Of a stretch of DNA of 64,000 bases, positions 59,723 to 64,000 are shown piece after piece. A program made the translations under genes and the position numbers. The notes beneath the pieces are model-generated. The model was not told where the DNA came from and did not search any database. It worked only from the letters and a program-made list of their open reading frames with translations. The stretch lies in assembly GCA_965216105.1 (NCBI GenBank), contig OZ244147.1, positions 1,302,001 to 1,366,000 on the forward strand. The letters are read 5' to 3'. Numbering within the stretch: position 1 is the first letter of the stretch; every line of letters starts with the position of its first letter. Origin of the DNA: JAALLB01 sp017643495. Lineage in GTDB: Bacteria > Pseudomonadota > Alphaproteobacteria > Rhizobiales > Rhizobiaceae.

Positions 59723-62167
59723 ATGAGTGATTTTCCAAAAACAGCCAAGGCGGTTGTCGTGGGTGGCGGTATTGTGGGCTGCTCTACTGCCTATCACCTG
59801 AGCAGGTTGGGCTGGGACGTGGTGTTGCTGGAACGCAAGAAGCTGACCTCCGGAACAACGTTTCATGCGGCAGGTCTTGTGGGGCAGTTGCGCTCAAACG
59901 CGAACATTACCCAGTTGCTTGGCTATTCTGTCGACCTTTACCGCAAGCTGGAAGAGGAAACCGGCCAGGCGACCGGATGGAAGATGAACGGTGGCTTGCG
60001 TCTTGCCTGCAATGAAGAGCGCTGGACCGAGGTAAAGCGGCAGGCCACAACCGCCCATTCTTTCGGGCTGGACATGCAATTGCTGACCCCGCAAGAGGCG
60101 TTGGAGTTGTGGCCGCTAATGTCTGTTGATGATGTGGTGGGTGCTGCATTCCTGCCCACAGACGGGCAGGCGAACCCTTCCGACATCACCATGGCGCTCG
60201 CCAAGGGCGCCCGTATGGCGGGAACCCGGATTTTCGAAGACACCAAGGTAACAGAGGTGATTGTCGAAAAAGACCGGATAAAGGGTGTTAAAACGGACCG
60301 GGGAACGATTGAGTGCGGCGTTGTCATAGCCTGCTGCGGACAATGGACACGCGATTTTGCCAAAACCGTCGGGGTCAATGTGCCCCTCGTGCCTGTCGAG
60401 CACCAGTACATGGTTACTGAACCGATAGAAGGCGTAACCTCCAGCCTTCCCACTTTGCGTGATCCGGACCGGTTGACCTACTACAAGGAGGAAGTTGGCG
60501 GCCTGGTCATGGGTGGTTACGAACCAAACCCAATCATGTGGGCCGAAGACGGAATTCCCAAAGGATTTCATTACACATTGCTTGAAAGTAATTTTGAACA
60601 TTTCGAGCAACTCATGGAATTGTCTCTCGGCCGGGTTCCTGCTCTGGAAACCGCAGGTATCAAGACCTTGACCAATGGTCCTGAAAGTTTCACGCCTGAC
60701 GGGAATTTCATCCTGGGTGAAGCGCCCGAATTGAAGAATTTCTATGTAGGCGCCGGCTTTAATGCGTATGGAATAGCCGCTGGCGGTGGTGCTGGTATGG
60801 CACTGGCGGAGTGGGTGGCAAACGGACAGCCACCTTATGACTTGTGGGCAGTGGATATCCGCCGTTTCGGTCGTCCTCACTTCGATACGGACTGGGTGCG
60901 CAGCAGAACATATGAAGCGTATGGCAAGCATTACACCATGGCCTGGCCGTCCGAAGAGCATGAGAGTGGTCGGCCATGTCGAAAATCACCTCTGTACGAG
61001 TTGCTCAAGGCTGATGGCGCGGTATTCGGGGAGAAACTCGGATGGGAGCGGCCGAACTGGTTTGCAGATACAGACAATGGTGAAAAGCAACACGACATCT
61101 ATACGTTTGACCGGCCGAACTGGCATCAGGCCGTTGCACGGGAGCACAAGGCAGCACGTGAGCAGGCTGTATTGTTCGACCAGACGTCTTTTGCGAAATT
61201 TGTCCTCAAGGGGCCGGATTCAGAAGCTGCCCTGAACTGGATTGCAGCCAACAATGTGGCCAAGCCGGTGGGGTCGTTGATCTATACCCAAATGCTGAAC
61301 GATCACGGGGGAATTGAATCCGACCTTACTTGTGTTCGGGTTGGCGAAAATGAATACTACATTGTAACGGGTACCGGGTATGCCACCCATGATTTCAATC
61401 ATATCGAGAAGAACATACCCGATGGCATGAATGCCCAGCTGGTTGACGTGACATCGTCATATTCTGTTTTGTCACTGTTCGGTCCGAAGGCGCGCGAGAT
61501 CCTGCAATCGGTCACCCGCGATGACATCAGCAATGAAGGGTTTCCCTTCGCCACAGCCAGAACAATAGGCATAGCCGGTTGTCCGGTTCAGGCATTGCGA
61601 GTCACTTATGTGGGAGAGCTTGGATGGGAGCTGCATTTGCCTGCCGAATACGCTGCCACTGTCTATAATACAATTCATGAAGCTGGCAAGGATCACGGAC
61701 TGCGCAATGCGGGATACCGGGCGATTGAAACTCTCAGGCTGGAAAAAGGGTACCGCGCATGGGCTTCTGATATAGGTCCTGACCATACCCCGATTGAAGC
61801 CGGTCTCGGCTTCGCGGTGAATCTGCGTAGCAATGTTGATTTCCGTGGGCGAGCGGCGATCGAGAAACAAAAGCAGGAGGGGGTCAGGAAGATCATGACC
61901 ACCTTCACAACCGACCCCGATGTCATTCTTTCAGGCCGCGAAACAATCTATCGCAATGGCGAGCGTGTTGGATGGCTGAGTTCTGCCGGGTTCGGACACA
62001 CCATCCAGAAATCCATCGGCATGGGCTATGTGCGGAGCAAAGAGATAATAGACAAGGATTATGTGCTTTCCGGTGAGTATGAGCTGGAAGTGGCCACAGA
62101 GCGTGTGGCTTGTAGCGCACATCTGGCCCCCCTTTATGATCCGGGCATGAAAAAGGTCAAATGCTGA
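59723..62167 (+). CDS. Dimethylglycine/sarcosine-dehydrogenase-like flavoprotein with GcvT domain
   Basis: This protein of 814 residues has two parts. The N-terminal DAO-type flavin domain has VVVGGGIVGCSTAYHLSRLG, then VVLLERKKLTSGTTFHAAGL. His48 in TTFHAAG aligns with the His that holds FAD covalently in dimethylglycine dehydrogenase. The C-terminal half is a GcvT-type folate domain (DHGGIESDLTCVRVGENEYY; VTYVGELGWELHLPAEY; GYRAIETLRLEKGYRAWASD). Such enzymes remove a methyl group from an N-methyl amine and pass it to tetrahydrofolate. ATG at 59723 is used; the TTG three bases earlier is less likely. It is the last gene of the operon. Confidence 0.88.
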   Translation: MSDFPKTAKAVVVGGGIVGCSTAYHLSRLGWDVVLLERKKLTSGTTFHAAGLVGQLRSNANITQLLGYSVDLYRKLEEETGQATGWKMNGGLRLACNEERWTEVKRQATTAHSFGLDMQLLTPQEALELWPLMSVDDVVGAAFLPTDGQANPSDITMALAKGARMAGTRIFEDTKVTEVIVEKDRIKGVKTDRGTIECGVVIACCGQWTRDFAKTVGVNVPLVPVEHQYMVTEPIEGVTSSLPTLRDPDRLTYYKEEVGGLVMGGYEPNPIMWAEDGIPKGFHYTLLESNFEHFEQLMELSLGRVPALETAGIKTLTNGPESFTPDGNFILGEAPELKNFYVGAGFNAYGIAAGGGAGMALAEWVANGQPPYDLWAVDIRRFGRPHFDTDWVRSRTYEAYGKHYTMAWPSEEHESGRPCRKSPLYELLKADGAVFGEKLGWERPNWFADTDNGEKQHDIYTFDRPNWHQAVAREHKAAREQAVLFDQTSFAKFVLKGPDSEAALNWIAANNVAKPVGSLIYTQMLNDHGGIESDLTCVRVGENEYYIVTGTGYATHDFNHIEKNIPDGMNAQLVDVTSSYSVLSLFGPKAREILQSVTRDDISNEGFPFATARTIGIAGCPVQALRVTYVGELGWELHLPAEYAATVYNTIHEAGKDHGLRNAGYRAIETLRLEKGYRAWASDIGPDHTPIEAGLGFAVNLRSNVDFRGRAAIEKQKQEGVRKIMTTFTTDPDVILSGRETIYRNGERVGWLSSAGFGHTIQKSIGMGYVRSKEIIDKDYVLSGEYELEVATERVACSAHLAPLYDPGMKKVKC

Positions 62168-62640
62168 CAGGCCGTAGCTGGACCCTCAAGCTCGTTTCAA
62201 ACAGGGCTTGGAGGTCTTGTTACTTGTTCTGTTTTTGATTCAAGTCTGTTCCGTAAGTTACGGAAAAACCGAATCTATTCAGAAGACGCGAACGGTGGGG
62301 CTTTGGGGTCCGGGTATTCGTCTTGATTATTGCTGGTCAGCAAACCGGTGATACCTTTGGACAGCAGCTCGACCATTATCCACAGGTGGTTGATTGATGC
62401 AGACGGGCTTGAAACATGCGGTCAGAGCCGAAAGATACAACGACCGGTTGTAGCTGGAACCTGAGGCTTTGTTGGCAGCAATCCTGTTTGATTTTGGTTC
62501 ACAGAAGCCTTGTTCATGGTTCTCGGATGCCCGTCAGTACGATCGCCAAGTTCAGGTTGGATCTCCGCAAGATGCCATTGGGCAATACGTCATTTTCAAA
62601 TCGTTGCCCCTGTCTTGCGACTGCCGGTAATTAAAACCTG
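62168..62640. other. Long intergenic region without a convincing gene
   Basis: No credible coding sequence is seen. It holds an imperfect hairpin 15-46 bases after the flavoprotein stop (CCCTCAAGC at 62182-62190 with GCTTGGAGG near 62205-62213), which may be a terminator. It also holds a 17-base palindrome at 62249-62265 (TTCCGTAA-G-TTACGGAA). A degenerate direct repeat lies at 62174-62192 and 62450-62468 (GTAGCTGGAcCCTcAaGCT against GTAGCTGGAaCCTgAgGCT). Confidence 0.5.
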
Positions 62641-62668
62641 TTGACTCTCAAGTGCCCATGAATATCGT
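62641..62668 (+). promoter_or_regulatory. Promoter of the cobalamin-riboswitch transcript
   Basis: TTGACT (62641-62646) and TATCGT (62663-62668) are 16 bases apart. Transcription would start around 62675, just at the riboswitch 5-prime end. The -35 is strong and the -10 is moderate. Confidence 0.5.
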
Positions 62669-62670
62669 AC

Positions 62671-62862
62671 ACCGTGCTTCAAGGTGCGGCAGATATTGCC
62701 GTTAAAAGGGAACATGGTGAGGCGTACCCATAAGGGACCGATACCATGGCTGCCCCCGCAACTGTAACCGAGGAGCTTTCTTTCGAGTGCCACTGCCTGG
62801 AACAGGGCGGGAAGGCGAAGGAAAGCGATGAGACGGAAGCCAGGAAACCTGCCTTGGAACAT
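62671..62862 (+). ncRNA. Cobalamin (vitamin B12) riboswitch
   Basis: The conserved core of the cobalamin aptamer is present in order. AAAAGGGAA lies at 62704-62712 and CCCCCGCAACTGTAA at 62753-62767. GCCACTG lies at 62789-62795, GGGAAGG at 62809-62815, and AGCCAGGAAACCTGCC (B12-box region) at 62838-62853. It lies upstream of a TonB receptor of the BtuB type, its classic target. Binding of adenosylcobalamin should lower btuB expression. Ends are approximate. Confidence 0.93.
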
Positions 62863-62998
62863 CATCCAGTTCGGCCACGGGGTGTGGCAGGGCGCGGCGT
62901 GTTCCGTAGAGATGATATCGAGAGATGTGTCTTTGCGCGGAGCAGCCCACAGGTGGAATCCCACTGACAAGCTGAACCGGCAGATGCTGGTAACAAAT

Positions 62999-63030
62999 GG
63001 TTCCCGTTCAGGGAGCCGCGCTTAAACGGG
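62999..63030 (+). promoter_or_regulatory. Possible expression platform of the cobalamin riboswitch
   Basis: Two hairpins compete for the CCC at 63003-63005. GGTTCCC (62999-63005) can pair with GGGAGCC (63011-63017). Alternatively CCCGTT (63003-63008) pairs with AACGGG (63025-63030), which contains the likely ribosome-binding site of btuB. There is no T-run, so control at translation initiation is more likely than termination. Confidence 0.45.
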
Positions 63031-63038
63031 ATTAAATC

Positions 63039-64000
63039 ATGAGAACCAAGTTATTATGTGCGACAGCTGTAGCGGCACTACTGGCACCAATTGCTGCCAG
63101 TGCCCAGCAAGTTGGTGAGGAGGACGATGTTGTCTTGCTTGACCGGATTGTTATTTCTGCCGGTCGCACTCCGATTGAAGAAAGAAAGTCAGGACGGGCA
63201 TATTCCATCATTGAAGGTGAGCAATTGGAGCGAAGCCAGTCACGTCATGTTGCCGATGCCTTGCGACAGGTCCCCGGGTTTCATGTATCAAGAACCGGAT
63301 CATTTGGAGGCCTTACCCAAATCCGTGTGCGCGGTGCTGAGGGAAATCATGTGCTCGTCCTGATTGATGGCGTTGAGGTGTCAGAGACGTCACAGGGCGA
63401 GTTTGATTTTGGCAGCCTGCAGGCAACTGATATTGAACGCATTGAAGTACTGCGCGGACCGCAGAGTGCATTGTACGGCTCTGATGCCTTGGCCGGTGTG
63501 GTCAACATCATTACAAAAAGTGGTACCCGAAACAGTACCGAGGCCGGGTTTCAAGCAGAATACGGATCGGACAATACCCGCCTGGTTTCCGGTTATTTAA
63601 GAGGCGGTACAGACAATTTTGACGGGAGTATTGCAGTCAGCAGACGTGTTACTGACGGTTTCAACATTTCGGATTTCGGTAATGAAAAAGATGGCGATGA
63701 AAACCTCACGCTGAACGGCAGGTTCAACTGGGATCTCACGCCGGAATTCTCAATTGATGGAACCCTTCGGTTTGTTGACCGGCTGAGTGATGGTGATGCC
63801 CAGGATTTTGCAATTCCGGCCACTCCTACACAGGGGCTTGTAATTGATACACGAGACCAGACCGGAACCCGTGAACTTGCCGGTTCAATTGGTTTTACCG
63901 CATCAACCCCTGATGACAGCTGGACGCATCGCGCGCGCTTTTCGGTTACAGATGTAAAACGGGAACGGTTTCAGAACGGTGCTCCCTCTTCCGGTGGTAA
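63039..64000 (+). CDS. btuB: TonB-dependent vitamin B12 receptor BtuB, N-terminal part (cut by window edge)
   Basis: About 320 residues are visible. A signal peptide (MRTKLLCATAVAALLAPIAA, ending at SAQ) is followed by a TonB-box-like segment (DRIVISAGRTP). The plug domain then reads VADALRQVPGFHVSRTGSFG, TQIRVRGAEGNHVLVLIDGV, DIERIEVLRGPQSALYGSDA and LAGVVNIITKSG. Barrel strands begin after residue 155. BtuB imports cobalamin across the outer membrane using TonB energy. The identification rests on the plug sequence together with the cobalamin riboswitch 180 bases upstream. Other B12 transport genes (btuFCD) would be expected outside the window. Confidence 0.9.
   Translation, partial: MRTKLLCATAVAALLAPIAASAQQVGEEDDVVLLDRIVISAGRTPIEERKSGRAYSIIEGEQLERSQSRHVADALRQVPGFHVSRTGSFGGLTQIRVRGAEGNHVLVLIDGVEVSETSQGEFDFGSLQATDIERIEVLRGPQSALYGSDALAGVVNIITKSGTRNSTEAGFQAEYGSDNTRLVSGYLRGGTDNFDGSIAVSRRVTDGFNISDFGNEKDGDENLTLNGRFNWDLTPEFSIDGTLRFVDRLSDGDAQDFAIPATPTQGLVIDTRDQTGTRELAGSIGFTASTPDDSWTHRARFSVTDVKRERFQNGAPSSGG

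Noticed and set aside
62596..63025. Open frames over the riboswitch (124 and 73 residues and others)
   Set aside because: The bases are explained by the conserved cobalamin aptamer.
1..64000. CRISPR arrays, tRNA genes, insertion sequences or integrase-flanked islands
   Set aside because: No regularly spaced repeats, cloverleaf genes, transposases or attachment-site duplications were seen by eye.

Overview
This 64 kb window looks like a chromosomal segment of an alphaproteobacterium, probably Hyphomicrobiales or Rhodobacterales (family inference, not tested). The support is the density of ABC and TTT importers, a UrtAB urea importer, TctDE/TctCBA, a double-length ProW permease, Liv-type importers and a cobalamin-riboswitch-controlled TonB receptor. 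No tRNA, rRNA, insertion sequence, integrase or CRISPR array was seen. Base composition is moderate, and visibly more AT-rich at about 23.8-37.3 kb.

Layout. (1) 1-2.4 kb, leftward: urea transporter genes urtA (one-base frameshift) and urtB (cut by the edge), with a sigma54-like promoter and TGCA palindromes upstream. (2) 2.9-12.9 kb: a putative amine or betaine catabolic cluster. It holds a PotABCD-like importer, a NylB-like serine hydrolase, a Rieske oxygenase with a CntA-like bridging Glu, an omega-aminotransferase, a BetI-like TetR regulator and a methyltransferase. Three promoters share the palindrome TTGAAC-N4-GTTCAA over core promoter elements. (3) 12.9-19.3 kb: a tricarboxylate-type TctCBA transporter with its TctDE two-component system, an accessory binding protein and a pho-box-like tandem repeat at the tctC promoter. 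(4) 19.5-23.7 kb: an RND efflux pump (adaptor and inner-membrane pump).

(5) 23.8-36.8 kb: an AT-rich glycan island. RmlB, RmlA and a WecE-like aminotransferase would make a dTDP-4-amino-4,6-dideoxyhexose. A NeuD-like acyltransferase, four methyltransferases, a PhyH oxygenase, a WbqC protein, a GtrB/ArnC-like glycosyltransferase, an ArnE/F-like small transporter and a large polytopic membrane protein could decorate, lipid-load, flip and transfer it. A decayed SnoaL-like gene lies at its right edge. (6) 37.3-44.0 kb: a TetR-led livGFHM-type importer operon with its binding protein, an AhpD-fold protein and a metallo-beta-lactamase-fold hydrolase. (7) 44.1-51.4 kb: an orphan isochorismate synthase, a LysR regulator, a divergent AroE paralogue, an SsuABC/ThiXYZ-type importer and an FAD oxidoreductase.

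(8) 51.4-62.2 kb: a glycine-betaine-type importer (ProX, ProV, fused double ProW), two choline-kinase-like phosphotransferases, an inositol-monophosphatase-family phosphatase, a DeoR regulator and a dimethylglycine-dehydrogenase-like flavoprotein. Together they look like an uncharacterised route for uptake, phosphorylation and oxidation of a methylated amine. (9) 62.2-64.0 kb: a cobalamin riboswitch followed by btuB, cut by the right edge.

Most of the window is uptake and breakdown of nitrogen-containing small molecules. The best candidates for undescribed biology are the operator-linked cluster at 2.9-12.9 kb, the aminosugar decoration island and the kinase-paired betaine-like cluster.
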